Positions 27,117-38,234 are shown, numbered from the stretch's first letter. The stretch is 64,000 nt of DNA from Streptomyces albus subsp. albus (GCF_000725885.1 NZ_JODR01000009.1:248001-312000); one strand, 5' to 3'. Program-made: numbers and translations. The notes: generated from the sequence alone by a model not told the origin.

Positions 27117-27514
27117 GCTTCGAGTCTACGGCCAGGCGGGGTGCGCCGCCGAACCGGGGAAGACCCCGGCGGCCGAGGGGGTCTTGACGAACCGGCGCGC
27201 GGACCACCACGATCCGCCCCGGCCGGGCCGAGTCCGCTCCGGTGCGGCGCCGCCACCCCGGCGACGGTCACGTCCCGAGCGCCGGCTGTCGCTCCGCGTG
27301 AGCACTACCGCCGCGTACCGCGCCCCTTCGTCCGGTCTCCGCCCGCCGAAGACCCCGCCGCCCCGTCGCGACCCCCTCCGCACGCGGTGATGTTTGCCAC
27401 GCCGCCGGACCGGCCCGGCACGCGGCCACCGGAGGAAAAGGGGGCATATCCCCCCGATGTCCCGTCGGCCTCCGGACAACCCCGCCGTACTCGCCCCCGG
27501 GCCGGGGCGACGTC
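27117..27514. other. Intergenic region upstream of purF
   Basis: About 400 bp between the purF start and the stop of the maleylpyruvate-isomerase-family gene. It is expected to hold the purF promoter. No gene, hairpin array or recognised riboswitch is seen. Confidence 0.4.
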
Positions 27515-28339
27515 TCAGGACAGGACGGGCAGCAGGGCCGACAGGTCGGAGCGTTCGCCGCTCGCCGCAAGGTGCGGGGTGGCGAGCGCCTCCGCCCAGG
27601 ACGTGCGGCCCGTCGCCAGCCGGATCCAGGTCAGCGGGTCGGTCTCGACCACGTTGGGCGGGGTGCCCCGGGTGTGCCGGGGGCCCTCGACGGCCTGGAC
27701 GACGGCGAACGGCGGGACGCGCACCTCCACCGAACCGCCGGGCGCCTTGGCCGCCAGCGCGTCGGCCAGCACCCGGACGGCCGCCGCCGTGGCCTGCCGG
27801 TCCAGCGCGACGCGGACACCGGTCGCGCGGGCCAGGTCGTCGCTGTGCACCACCAGTTCCACCAGGCGGGAGACCGTGAAGTCGAGCATCCGCATCCGGC
27901 CGAAGTCGTGCGGGATCACCAGGTCCTCGCGTACCGCCGACTCGATGACCGGCTCCAGGTCCGCGACCGCGCGGTCGATACGGGCCGGCCCGTCGGTCAC
28001 CTCGGCGGCCTCGCGGCGGGTGGCCTCGTCCAGTCGTTCGGCGGCACCGGCCGTGGCCAGCGCCCAGCGGGTCAGCGACAGCTCCGGGGTGCGCGTGGAG
28101 ACCTCGGTCTCCGGCCTGCCCAGCTGGCCCGGTACCGCCTCGATCTGCTGCGCGATGTGCACCAGCAGATGGTGCACATCCCATCCCGGCAGCCCGGAGG
28201 GGAGGGCGAAGCTGTCCGGGCCGAGCCGGTGCGCGGCGTCGGTGACGGCCTCCACCTGGTTGATGAGGGCGGTGCGGATGCGGTTCGGGTCGTACGTGCG
28301 CCGATCTCTGGGGGATGAGGTGCGTCGGGCAGGCGGCAT
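27515..28339 (-). CDS. Maleylpyruvate isomerase family / DinB-like protein with SCP2-like C-terminus
   Basis: 274 aa. The N-terminal helical-bundle domain has the mycothiol-dependent family hallmarks: LPGWDVHHLLVHIAQQIEAV early and FTVSRLVELVVHSDDLARA later, giving the three His typical of a metal site. The C-terminal ~90 residues (VRVPPFAVVQAVEGPRHTRG onward, with TDPLTWIRLATGR) match the sterol-carrier-like domain that often follows. Probably a mycothiol-linked cytosolic enzyme or binding protein; substrate unknown. It sits between purL and purF, as in other streptomycetes (memory), but no purine role is known. Confidence 0.85.
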   Translation of the reverse strand: MPPARRTSSPRDRRTYDPNRIRTALINQVEAVTDAAHRLGPDSFALPSGLPGWDVHHLLVHIAQQIEAVPGQLGRPETEVSTRTPELSLTRWALATAGAAERLDEATRREAAEVTDGPARIDRAVADLEPVIESAVREDLVIPHDFGRMRMLDFTVSRLVELVVHSDDLARATGVRVALDRQATAAAVRVLADALAAKAPGGSVEVRVPPFAVVQAVEGPRHTRGTPPNVVETDPLTWIRLATGRTSWAEALATPHLAASGERSDLSALLPVLS

Positions 28340-28452
28340 ACGCGTGAGAGTAGCCCTCTCGCGGCCCGGGAGGGAGAAGGCCCCCGCACCGCCCGCGGGG
28401 CTCCCCGGTGCGCCGGCGCGCCGTGTCCCGCCTGCCCGCGCACACATGCCGC

Positions 28453-28490
28453 GGGGCCGGAGGGGCTGGTCCACCAGCCCCTCCGGCCCC
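28453..28490 (-). terminator. Long hairpin after purL
   Basis: A perfect 17-bp stem (GGGGCCGGAGGGGCTGG and its complement) with a 4-nt loop, 16 bp past the purL stop. It lacks a U-tract; it probably ends the purSQL operon or protects its 3' end. Confidence 0.7.
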
Positions 28491-28505
28491 GTCGGGAGAC
28501 CTCCG

Positions 28506-30772
<2,267 letters not shown>

Positions 30773-30776
<4 letters not shown>

Positions 30777-31450
30777 GAGGCGACCAGCTTCTTGACGGCC
30801 GAGGTGAAGAAACCGAGCCCGTCGGTGGTCGGCCCCGTCAGGGCCTCCACGGCGTGCTCGGGGTGCGGCATGAGGCCGACCACGTTCCCGGCCTCGTTGG
30901 TGATACCGGCGATGTCACGGCGGGAGCCGTTGGGGTTGACGTCCAGGTAGCGGAAGACCACGCGGCCCTCGGCCTCCAGCGCGTCGAGGGTGCGCTCGTC
31001 GGCGACGTAGCCGCCCTCGCCGTTCTTGAGCGGCACGGTGATCTCCTGGCCGCTCTCGTAGTCCGACGTCCAGGCCGTCCCGGCGTTCTCGACGCGGAGC
31101 CGCTGATCGCGGCAGACGAAGTGCAGATGGTCGTTGCGGGTCAACGCGCCCGGCAGGAGATGAGATTCACACAGGACCTGGAAACCGTTGCAGATGCCGA
31201 GCACCGGCATTCCGGCCTTCGCCTGTTCGATCACCGTCTGCATGACGGGCGAGAACCGGGCAATTGCGCCGCACCGCAGATAGTCGCCGTAACTGAATCC
31301 GCCGGGCAGCACCACCGCGTCGACCTGGTGCAGATCCTTGTCCCGGTGCCACAGCGCGACGGGTTCACCGCCCGCTATGCGGATCGCGCGGCGCGCGTCG
31401 CTGTCGTCCAGGGAACCGGGAAAGGTGACGACGCCGATACGGGTTGTCAC
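30773..31450 (-). CDS. purQ: FGAM synthase glutaminase subunit PurQ
   Basis: 225 aa class I glutamine amidotransferase. Catalytic Cys87 in [10 protein letters not shown]; His and Glu in [28 protein letters not shown] is the PurQ-specific oxyanion region. It produces ammonia for PurL. GTG start overlapping the purS stop by 4 nt, and stop overlapping purL by 4 nt, so S-Q-L are made in fixed proportion. Confidence 0.97.
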
Positions 31451-31752
31451 GCCGTGGCTCCCTCGGTCGGCGCCTGGGTGCCGGAGACCGCGCGCTCCAC
31501 GCCGTCGGCCTCCACCACGCGGACGGTGAAGTCCTCGATCACGGTGTTGGCCAGGAACGTCTCGGCCAGTTCGCGGACACGGGCGAGGGCGTCCCCGTCC
31601 ACGGGGCCCTCCACTTCCAGCTCGAAGCGCTTGCCCTGGCGGACATCGGTGATTCCGTCGAAGCCCAGACGGGGCAGTGCACGCTGCACCGCCTGTCCCT
31701 GGGGGTCGAGGATCTCCGGCTTCAGCATGACGTCGACGACGACGCGAGCCAC
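31447..31752 (-). CDS. purS: FGAM synthase subunit PurS
   Basis: 101 aa. It bridges PurL and PurQ in the three-part FGAM synthase. The core is typical: [18 protein letters not shown] and [18 protein letters not shown], then [16 protein letters not shown]. The C-terminal ~15 residues extend beyond the ~80-aa norm. GTG start with AGGAG 8 nt upstream. First gene of the purSQL operon. Confidence 0.95.
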   Translation of the reverse strand: MARVVVDVMLKPEILDPQGQAVQRALPRLGFDGITDVRQGKRFELEVEGPVDGDALARVRELAETFLANTVIEDFTVRVVEADGVERAVSGTQAPTEGATA

Positions 31753-32142
31753 AGGTACTCCTAGTGCTTAGCGGGGCGCTGCGTCGGCCAGCCTACCCGC
31801 CGACGGAATCTACGCGCGTTGATATGACGGGCTTCTTCCGGTTCCGCACGGCGATCCGCGTGATGATCCTGGTGGGACTTCGCGAAGCACTGGGAAAACC
31901 GTGCGGAAAAAAGTAGGGTCCCGATTGCGACCGGAACCCGATCCGAATTCCGGGCCATAATGTTTGTGCGCGGATCACGTCTTTGCGCGCCCTGAACCGG
32001 GCCACAGCGGACCACGCACAGCCGAATAAGTACCTGTCTCCTATCCGGGCTCGCCCGCAAACCCGCCCGTCGGCTCCCGCGGCCGGCAACGGAGCGGAAC
32101 CGGGTGATCCCTTTCGGGATCCTGAGGGAAGGACCGATATCC
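31753..32142. promoter_or_regulatory. Divergent promoter region between purS and lsr2
   Basis: 390 bp, one of the most A/T-containing stretches of the window around 31850-31975 (GAAAAAAGTAGGG, CATAATG at 31956). It must hold the purSQL promoter on one side and the lsr2 promoter on the other. I cannot place -35/-10 hexamers with correct spacing by eye. The local A/T richness would suit Lsr2 binding to its own promoter (inference). Confidence 0.5.
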
Positions 32143-32460
32143 GTGGCACAGCGCGTAGTAGTGATGCTCTCCGATGACATCGACGGCGGAGAAGCGGCGG
32201 AGACGGTGTCCTTCGGGCTCGACGGCAAGACCTACGAGATCGATCTGAACACCGACAACGCGAAGCGGCTCCGCGAGGAGCTGGCGCCGTTCGTCGAGGC
32301 CGGGCGGAAGCGGGCCAAGTCCGGCAAGACGTACCGGCGCACGTCCGTCGACCCCGACCCGCGCGCGGTACGCGCCTGGGCGGAGTCCAACGGGTTCGAC
32401 GTACCGGCGCGGGGACGCATCCCCAAGAAGGTGTACGAGGCGTTCCACGCCGCCCGCTGA
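32143..32460 (+). CDS. lsr2: Lsr2 nucleoid-associated protein / xenogeneic silencer
   Basis: 105 aa. The N-terminal dimerisation sheet has QRVVVMLSDDIDGGEAAETV and TYEIDL, a linker follows, and the C-terminal DNA-binding domain has VRAWAESNGFDVPARGRIPK, where Arg-Gly-Arg inserts into the A/T-rich minor groove. It silences horizontally acquired DNA in actinobacteria. GTG 32143 with GGAAGGA 9 nt upstream; earlier in-frame codons do not belong to the family. Streptomyces carry a second paralogue (LsrL); this looks like the main one by length. Confidence 0.95.
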   Translation: MAQRVVVMLSDDIDGGEAAETVSFGLDGKTYEIDLNTDNAKRLREELAPFVEAGRKRAKSGKTYRRTSVDPDPRAVRAWAESNGFDVPARGRIPKKVYEAFHAAR

Positions 32461-32649
32461 CCCCCTCCCCCTCCCGCCGACACCCCGCCGATTCCCGTCG
32501 CCCCTCCCCCGTGGGCCGGCGCCGGCGGGGCCGAGGAGGGGGCGGGGGACAGGGGGTTGGGGGAGCGACTTGCCACGGACCCCGGGTGATCGGATACAGT
32601 CGGGGCACGCCGCGAGGGGAACCCCGAAAGGGGGAAACCGGCAGAGCGT

Positions 32650-32721
32650 GCGGGTGTAGCTCAGTAGTAGAGCGCCCTCTTTCCAAGAGGGAGGCGCAGT
32701 GTGCGATTCCTGTCACCCGCT
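32650..32721 (+). tRNA. tRNA-Gly (anticodon UCC) with non-canonical D and T arms
   Basis: 72 nt. The acceptor GCGGGTG pairs with CACCCGC, the D stem GCTC/GAGC is intact, and the anticodon arm CCCTC-TTTCCAA-GAGGG shows UCC. The D loop is AGTAGTA, so position 18 is A instead of G. The T loop reads TGCGATT, so position 55 is G instead of U. The T stem pairs only as GCAG/CTGT plus G53-C61 with U52 bulged. The two tRNA-Gly(GCC) genes nearby have normal GG and TTC. It is a real gene by its perfect acceptor and anticodon stems, but an unusual one; see findings. Confidence 0.88.
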
Positions 32722-32799
32722 CTCCATTACGGACCGCTGGTCGGAAACGATCAGGTAGAGTAGTGGTCGCGCCATTCGGTGAGAGCCGGATGGAGGCAT

Positions 32800-32872
32800 G
32801 CGGACGTAGCTCAGTTGGTAGAGCGCAACCTTGCCAAGGTTGAGGTCGCGAGTTCGAGCCTCGTCGTCCGCT
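32800..32872 (+). tRNA. tRNA-Gly (anticodon GCC), copy 1
   Basis: 73 nt. The acceptor GCGGACG pairs with CGTCCGC, the anticodon arm is CAACC-TTGCCAA-GGTTG, and the D loop has GG and the T loop TTCGAGC. Identical to 37104-37176. Confidence 0.97.
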
Positions 32873-32878
32873 CCGTCA

Positions 32879-32911
32879 GAAGGGCCCCGGTCTCAGACCG
32901 GGGCCCTTTCG
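32879..32911 (+). terminator. Terminator after tRNA-Gly copy 1
   Basis: A 12-bp stem AGGGCCCCGGTC with GACCGGGGCCCT, followed by TTCG. Confidence 0.85.
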
Positions 32912-33006
32912 TGTATGCCCCTCCGCTCCGGCACATGACATTCGTCATCCGCACCGATGACGGTCCGCACTCGCTCCGGTCCGCTCCCGGAGGAAGGGTG
33001 GAAGGC

Positions 33007-34029
33007 ATGGATGCGATCGAGGTCGAGGGACTGAGGCGCCGCTACGAGGCGGCGGACGGGGGCACCCGGCGGGGGAACGGCGGGTCCCAGGGCGGTTTCG
33101 AGGCCGTCCGTGACGTGTCGTTCTCCGTCCGCGAGGGGGAGATCTTCGCCCTGCTGGGCACCAACGGGGCGGGCAAGACCTCGACGGTGGAGGTGCTGGA
33201 AGGGCTGGCGCGGCCGACGGCGGGCACGGTACGGGTGCTGGGTTTCGACCCGTTCACGGAGCGCTCGTACGTCCGGCCGCGCACCGGGGTGATGCTCCAG
33301 GAGGGCGGGTTCCCCTCCGAGTTGACCGTCGAGGAGACGGCGACGATGTGGGCGGGGGTCACCAGTGAGGCACGGCCGCCGCGGGAGGCGCTGGAGATCG
33401 TCGGGCTGGGGGCCCGGACACAGGTCCGCGTCAAGCAGCTGTCGGGCGGGGAGCGGCGGCGGCTGGATCTGGCGCTGGCCCTCATCGGCCGCCCGGAGGT
33501 GCTCTTCCTCGACGAGCCGACCACCGGCATGGACCCCGAGGGGCGCCGTGACACGGCCGAGCTGGTGCGCCAGTTGCGGGCCGAGGGCACGACGGTGCTG
33601 CTGACCACCCACTACCTGGAGGAGGCCGAGCAGCTCGCCGACCGGCTGGCGATCATGCAGGCGGGCCGGATCGTGGGGTCGGGCACGCCGGAGCAGGTGG
33701 TGGCCGAACGGCCGTCGCGGATCACCTTCCGGCTGCCACCGGGCACGGAGGCGCGGGAACTGCCGCTGACCGTTCAGGCCGCCGTGGAGGGCCGCAGGGT
33801 GTCGGTGCGTACGCACGACCTCCAGCCGGTGCTGACCGAACTGCTCGTGTGGGCGCGGGAGGCGGGGGTCACCCTGGAGAACCTCCAGGCGCGGTCGGCC
33901 TCGCTGGAGGAGGCGTTCTTGGAGATCGCCCAGGCCGGCAACCGGCGGGACGGGGAGCCGAAGGGGTCGAAAGGGCCGAAGGGGCCGAAGGGGCCGAGGA
34001 GGAACGCGTGGACGGGGGCGAAGGCATGA
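33007..34029 (+). CDS. ABC transporter ATP-binding protein (drug/antibiotic exporter type)
   Basis: 340 aa. Walker A LLGTNGAGKTSTVEVLEG, Q-loop VMLQEGGFP, signature KQLSGGERRRLDLALAL, Walker B VLFLDEPTTGMDPEG and the H-loop TTHYLEEAEQLA are all intact. The C-terminal extension ends in a KGSKGPKGPKGP repeat. It energises the ABC-2 permease encoded next, with which it overlaps (ATGA). ATG 33007 is preferred because of a GGAAGG site just upstream; ATG 32935 would add an unlikely extension. It is the first gene of a four-gene operon with a kinase and a response regulator, as in DesKR-type systems. Confidence 0.93.
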   Translation: MDAIEVEGLRRRYEAADGGTRRGNGGSQGGFEAVRDVSFSVREGEIFALLGTNGAGKTSTVEVLEGLARPTAGTVRVLGFDPFTERSYVRPRTGVMLQEGGFPSELTVEETATMWAGVTSEARPPREALEIVGLGARTQVRVKQLSGGERRRLDLALALIGRPEVLFLDEPTTGMDPEGRRDTAELVRQLRAEGTTVLLTTHYLEEAEQLADRLAIMQAGRIVGSGTPEQVVAERPSRITFRLPPGTEARELPLTVQAAVEGRRVSVRTHDLQPVLTELLVWAREAGVTLENLQARSASLEEAFLEIAQAGNRRDGEPKGSKGPKGPKGPRRNAWTGAKA

Positions 34030-34853
34030 GCACGACGATCAATGACGGCGGTACGGCACGGACCGGCCCGCCGCGCGACGGCAGGCCCGGCAGGCTGTCA
34101 CTGCGGCGGATACGGGCGCTGGCACGGGCGGAGCTGACGCTGCTGGTGCGCAACAGGTCGGCCCTGTTCGTGGCGCTGCTGCTGCCCGTCTGTCTCACGG
34201 CGTCGCTGAAGGCGTCCGTGGAACAAGCCGATCTGTCGGGCACCGGCATCTCGGTGGGCACGGCCGTGCTGCCCGGGATGGTCGGCATGGTGCTGATGTT
34301 CGCCGTCTACAGCACCCTCGTCGGCGTCTACGTCGCCCGCCGCGAGGAGCTGGTGCTCAAGCGGCTGCGCACCGGTGAGGCCGACGACCTGGAGATCCTC
34401 GGCGCCGCGGCGCTGCCCGCCCTCGCCATCGGGCTCGCCCAGTCGGTGGTGCTGCTGACCGGAGGGGCGCTGCTGCTGGACGTGGGGGCGCCGGGGCGGC
34501 CCGATCTGCTGCTGGCCGGAGTGGTCCTCGGCATGGCGATGATGACGCTGCTGGCCGCCGCCTCCGCCGCCCTGACCCGCACCACCGAACTGGCGCAGCT
34601 CACCACGCTGCCGCTGATGCTGGTCACGTTCATCGGCTCCGGGGTCTTCGTACCGCTGGAGGTCTTCCCCGACAGGCTCGCGGACTTCTGCCGCCTGCTG
34701 CCGATGACCCCCATCATGGACCTGCTGCGCAGCGCCTGGACGGAGCAGCTCAGCGGCCTGGGGACCCTGCGGTCGCTCGCGATCGCGGTCGGCTGGACGC
34801 TGCTGGCGGCCTGGACCGTGCGCAAGCGCTTCCGGTGGGAACCTCGCCGCTGA
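34026..34853 (+). CDS. ABC-2 type transporter permease
   Basis: 275 aa with six predicted TM helices (first at SALFVALLLPVCLTASLKA, last before TVRKRFRWEPRR). Typical ABC-2 exporter permease, including the conserved LPMTPIMDLLR region before the last helix. The ATG overlaps the ATPase stop by 4 nt. The exported substrate is unknown. Confidence 0.92.
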   Translation: MSTTINDGGTARTGPPRDGRPGRLSLRRIRALARAELTLLVRNRSALFVALLLPVCLTASLKASVEQADLSGTGISVGTAVLPGMVGMVLMFAVYSTLVGVYVARREELVLKRLRTGEADDLEILGAAALPALAIGLAQSVVLLTGGALLLDVGAPGRPDLLLAGVVLGMAMMTLLAAASAALTRTTELAQLTTLPLMLVTFIGSGVFVPLEVFPDRLADFCRLLPMTPIMDLLRSAWTEQLSGLGTLRSLAIAVGWTLLAAWTVRKRFRWEPRR

Positions 34854-34911
34854 CCCTGCGGTGCGGGCGGCCGGCAGGGGACGGGAACGGAACGGGGAGA
34901 GGCGGTCGGCG

Positions 34912-36363
34912 ATGATCCGCTGGGGGCGGGAGAAGCGGCGCGACTGGAAGCGGCGCAGCAAACTCGAACAGGTCGAGGTGTCCACCCGCTGGATGGTGCT
35001 GTGCACCCCGTGGATCTTCTACGCCAGCGGCATGCTCCAGTTCCTGACCGCCGTGCGGCCGGGCCGGGCACCGATGCTGGCGGCCGGCACCGTCCTCGCG
35101 CTGGGCTTCGTACAGGCGGTGCTCAGCACCGTCGCCGTCCGCCGCGGCATGGACTGCTACTTGGGCGTCGGGGCCGCACCACACCGGCTGCTGGCCGCCG
35201 GTGTGGCGCTGTTCGCCGTCACCGCGCTCGTGCTGGCGGCGATGGTGGCCTACGGCTGGGCCGGGCACGCGGCCTCCGTCGGCATGGCCCTCTTCGCCTC
35301 CGTCCCCAGCCTCACGGGCGTCCACGGACTCCTGGTACGGCCCCGCCGGGGTGCTGCGCACGCCGCCCTGGCCGCCGTACCGGTCGTCGGTGCACTCGCC
35401 CTCGCGGGGATGGGCTGGCCCGATCTGACGGGCATCCTGGTGCTGCTCGCCGTCGGTGCGTTCGCCGGGCTGTTCACCCCGCGCTGCTCCGCCTGGTACA
35501 TCGCCGTCATGCGGGAGCTGGACGAGGCGCGGGCCGTCCACTCGCGGCTGGCCGTCGCGGAGGAGCGGCTGCGGTTCGGCCGGGACCTGCACGATGTGAT
35601 GGGCCGCAATCTGTCGGTCATCGCGCTCAAGAGCGAGCTGGCCACCCAGCTCGCCAGGCGGGGCGCCCCTTCCGCCGTGGAGCAGATGCAGGAGGTGCAG
35701 GAGCTGGCCCGCCGGTCGCAGAGCGAGATACGCGAGGTGGTACGCGGCTACCGTGCGGCCGGGCTGGAGACGGAGCTGGCCGGGGCTCGCGGGGTGCTGC
35801 GGGCGGCGGGCGTGGACTGCCGTATCGAGTCCGTCGAGCCGGCCGCGGACGGGGATGTGCGGTCGGTGCTCGGCTGGGTCGTCCGCGAGGGGACCACCAA
35901 TGTGCTGCGGCACGCGGAGGCGCGGCAGTGCCTGATACGGCTGACGGTGGAGGGCGGGAGGGCCGTCCTGCTGATCGAGAACGACGGTCTGCGGCCCGTG
36001 CTGGCCGGACGGGGCTCGGGCCTCGTCGGTCTGGCCGAACGTCTCACCGCTCTCGGCGGCACCCTGTCGGCCGTCCGCGTCGAGGCGGAGGGGGTCTTCA
36101 GACTCCGCGCGGAGGTGCCCGTCACGGCTGCCGGGGGCGGCAGTACGGCGGCGGACGGGAAGGCCGCACACGGAACCGAGGACGTCCGGGCCCGGGGGCG
36201 GGCGCCCCTCGGCGACGGGACGGCGTCCGGCGGTCCCGGTGCGGGTCCGGCTGACGGGCCCTGCGGGACCGCGGATGTGGCACCCCGGCCCGGGGCGGCG
36301 GCCACGGGGCGGACGTTCGCCGGTGCGGAGCAGGGCGCGGGACGAGGAGAGTGCGATGGGTGA
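34912..36363 (+). CDS. DesK-like sensor histidine kinase
   Basis: 483 aa. Five TM segments occupy residues ~30-195, followed by a HisKA_3 box RFGRDLHDVMGRNLSVIALK with His227, and a HATPase_c domain (REGTTNVLRHAE, GSGLVGLAERLTALGG). Membrane-embedded sensing of lipid order or a transported compound is typical of this type. The last ~80 residues after VPVTAAGGG are low-complexity. GGGGAGAGG precedes ATG 34912. It lies 58 bp after the permease and overlaps the regulator by 8 nt. Confidence 0.92.
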   Translation: MIRWGREKRRDWKRRSKLEQVEVSTRWMVLCTPWIFYASGMLQFLTAVRPGRAPMLAAGTVLALGFVQAVLSTVAVRRGMDCYLGVGAAPHRLLAAGVALFAVTALVLAAMVAYGWAGHAASVGMALFASVPSLTGVHGLLVRPRRGAAHAALAAVPVVGALALAGMGWPDLTGILVLLAVGAFAGLFTPRCSAWYIAVMRELDEARAVHSRLAVAEERLRFGRDLHDVMGRNLSVIALKSELATQLARRGAPSAVEQMQEVQELARRSQSEIREVVRGYRAAGLETELAGARGVLRAAGVDCRIESVEPAADGDVRSVLGWVVREGTTNVLRHAEARQCLIRLTVEGGRAVLLIENDGLRPVLAGRGSGLVGLAERLTALGGTLSAVRVEAEGVFRLRAEVPVTAAGGGSTAADGKAAHGTEDVRARGRAPLGDGTASGGPGAGPADGPCGTADVAPRPGAAATGRTFAGAEQGAGRGECDG

Positions 36364-36982
36364 CGGAGCCGCAAGCCCGATCCGGGTGCTGCTGGCGGAC
36401 GACGAGCATCTGATCCGGGGAGCGCTGGCGGCGCTGCTCGCCCTGGAGGACGACCTGGCCATCGTGGCCCAGGCGGCGTCCGGGACCGAGGCGGTCGCGA
36501 TGGCGCGCGCCCACCGGCCGGACGTGGCGGTGCTCGACCTCCAGATGCCGGGCGCGGACGGGGTACGGGCCGCGACGGCGATCCGCGAGGCGGTCCCCGA
36601 GTGCCACACCATGATCGTCACCAGCCACGGGAAGCCCGGCCACCTGAAGCGGGCGCTGGCGGCGGGGGTGCGCGGATTCGTGCCCAAGACGGCGTCCGCG
36701 CAGCAGCTCGCCGAGATCATCCGTACCGTCCACGGCGGCAGCCGCTACGTGGATCCGGAGCTGGCGGCCGACGCGATCAGCGCGGGGGACTCGCCGCTGT
36801 CGGAACGCGAGGCCGAACTGCTGGAGCTGGCCCTCGACGGCGCCCCCGTCGCGGAGATCGCCCGGCAGGCGTCGCTGACCCAGGGCACCGTCCGCAACTA
36901 TCTGTCGGCCGCCGCCGCGAAACTGGGCGCCGAGAACCGGCACGCGGCGGCCCGGACGGCGCGTGACCGGGGCTGGATCTGA
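36356..36982 (+). CDS. NarL/DesR-family response regulator
   Basis: 208 aa. Receiver LLADDEHLIRGALAALL with phospho-acceptor Asp61 (VLDLQMPG), Thr in VTSHG and Lys in FVPKTAS. The LuxR-type HTH is LSEREAELLELALDG with AEIARQASLTQGTVRNYLS. Start ATG 36356, inside the kinase stop region, with GAGGAG upstream. Presumed to regulate its own ABC transporter operon. Confidence 0.93.
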   Translation: MGDGAASPIRVLLADDEHLIRGALAALLALEDDLAIVAQAASGTEAVAMARAHRPDVAVLDLQMPGADGVRAATAIREAVPECHTMIVTSHGKPGHLKRALAAGVRGFVPKTASAQQLAEIIRTVHGGSRYVDPELAADAISAGDSPLSEREAELLELALDGAPVAEIARQASLTQGTVRNYLSAAAAKLGAENRHAAARTARDRGWI

Positions 36983-37103
36983 GCACGGACGGGGGCCGGC
37001 CCGGGGCTCGCCGGGCGCTCGTCCGGCGAGCGGTCACGGCGGCGCCCAGGGGCGGCTATACTGGGCTGCGCACCACGGCGGCCCCCGGTCGGCAGTGGAG
37101 CAC

Positions 37104-37176
37104 GCGGACGTAGCTCAGTTGGTAGAGCGCAACCTTGCCAAGGTTGAGGTCGCGAGTTCGAGCCTCGTCGTCCGCT
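37104..37176 (+). tRNA. tRNA-Gly (anticodon GCC), copy 2
   Basis: Identical 73-nt sequence to 32800-32872. The two copies flank the ABC/two-component operon as direct repeats. Confidence 0.97.
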
Positions 37177-37184
37177 CAGCAACG

Positions 37185-37215
37185 AAGGGCCCCGGTCGGC
37201 GGACCGGGGCCCTTT
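37185..37215 (+). terminator. Terminator after tRNA-Gly copy 2
   Basis: Stem AGGGCCCCGGTC with GACCGGGGCCCT, followed by TTTCG. It has the same stem sequence as the terminator of copy 1 with a different loop. Confidence 0.85.
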
Positions 37216-37322
37216 CGCATGTGCCCGGGCATCCCCGGCCGGACACCTGCGCCGGGGACGGGCCGGCGCGGGACGCGGCCCGGCGTACGCCCCGCGCGAG
37301 GGACGTACGCCGGGTGCGCGGT

Positions 37323-38234
37323 TCAGCTCCAGGGAACGCCGGTCAACCGCTCGTACGCCTCCACATAGCGGGCGCGGGTGGCCTCGACGACCTCCTCGGG
37401 AAGGGCGGGCGGCGGCTGCTCCGAGGCCCGGTCCCAGCCGGAGTCCGGCGAGACGAGCCAGTCACGGACGTACTGCTTGTCGAACGACGGCTGGGCGCGG
37501 CCCGGCTGCCAGGTGTCGGCGGGCCAGAAGCGCGAGGAGTCCGGGGTGAGCACCTCGTCGGCGAGGGTCAGCACCGGCTCGTCACCCGAGTCGTCCCAGC
37601 CGAACTCGAACTTGGTGTCGGCCAGGATGATGCCCCGCTCCCGGGCGATGTCGCGGGCCCGGTCGTACGCCGCGAGCGTGGCCTGGCGCAGTTCGACGGC
37701 CGTCTCCGGGCCGACCAGGCGGGCCACCTCCTCGTAGCTGACGTTCTCGTCGTGCTCGCCGACCTGCGCCTTGGTGGCCGGGGTGAACAGGGAGCCCGGC
37801 AGCTCCGAGCCGTTCTCCAGGCCCGGCGGGAGGGCGAGCCCGCACACCGTCTGGGCCTCCTCGTACTCGGCCAGGCCCGAACCGGCCAGATAGCCGCGCG
37901 CCACGCATTCGACGGGCACCATGCGCAGGGAGCGGCACACCATGGTGCGGCCCTCCCAGTCGGCGGGGGCGCCGGCGGGCACGTCGGTGCCCTTCACATG
38001 GTTGGGCAGCAGGTCCTCCAGCTGCTCGAACCACCACAGGGAGAGCCGGGTGAGGATGCGGCCCTTGTCGGGGATCTCGGTGGGCAGCACCCAGTCGAAC
38101 GCGGAGATCCGGTCGCTGGCGACCATCACCAGATCGCCGGACTGGTTCTGGTACAGGTCGCGTACCTTGCCCGTGTGCAGGTGCACCAGGTCAGGGACCT
38201 GGGCGGGCTCGGGTTTTTCGACGAATCCCGTCAC
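37323..38234 (-). CDS. purC: SAICAR synthase
   Basis: 303 aa. Step 8 of purine synthesis: CAIR plus aspartate to SAICAR with ATP. Motifs: HTGKVRDLY, ASDRISAFDWVLPTEIPDKG, MVPVECVARGYLAGSG, GIILADTKFEFGWD and LADEVLTPDSSRFWP. Longer than the ~240-aa E. coli type and matching the ~300-aa actinobacterial type. GTG start. Isolated gene with tRNA-Gly behind its stop. Confidence 0.97.
   Translation of the reverse strand: MTGFVEKPEPAQVPDLVHLHTGKVRDLYQNQSGDLVMVASDRISAFDWVLPTEIPDKGRILTRLSLWWFEQLEDLLPNHVKGTDVPAGAPADWEGRTMVCRSLRMVPVECVARGYLAGSGLAEYEEAQTVCGLALPPGLENGSELPGSLFTPATKAQVGEHDENVSYEEVARLVGPETAVELRQATLAAYDRARDIARERGIILADTKFEFGWDDSGDEPVLTLADEVLTPDSSRFWPADTWQPGRAQPSFDKQYVRDWLVSPDSGWDRASEQPPPALPEEVVEATRARYVEAYERLTGVPWS

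Noticed and set aside
31753..32142. Purine riboswitch upstream of purS
   Set aside because: No conserved purine-aptamer three-way junction could be drawn, and such riboswitches are not expected in this group.
32650..32721. tRNA-Gly(UCC) as a pseudogene
   Set aside because: Acceptor, D and anticodon stems are perfectly paired and the changes at 18 and 55 are mutually consistent, which argues for selection rather than decay.
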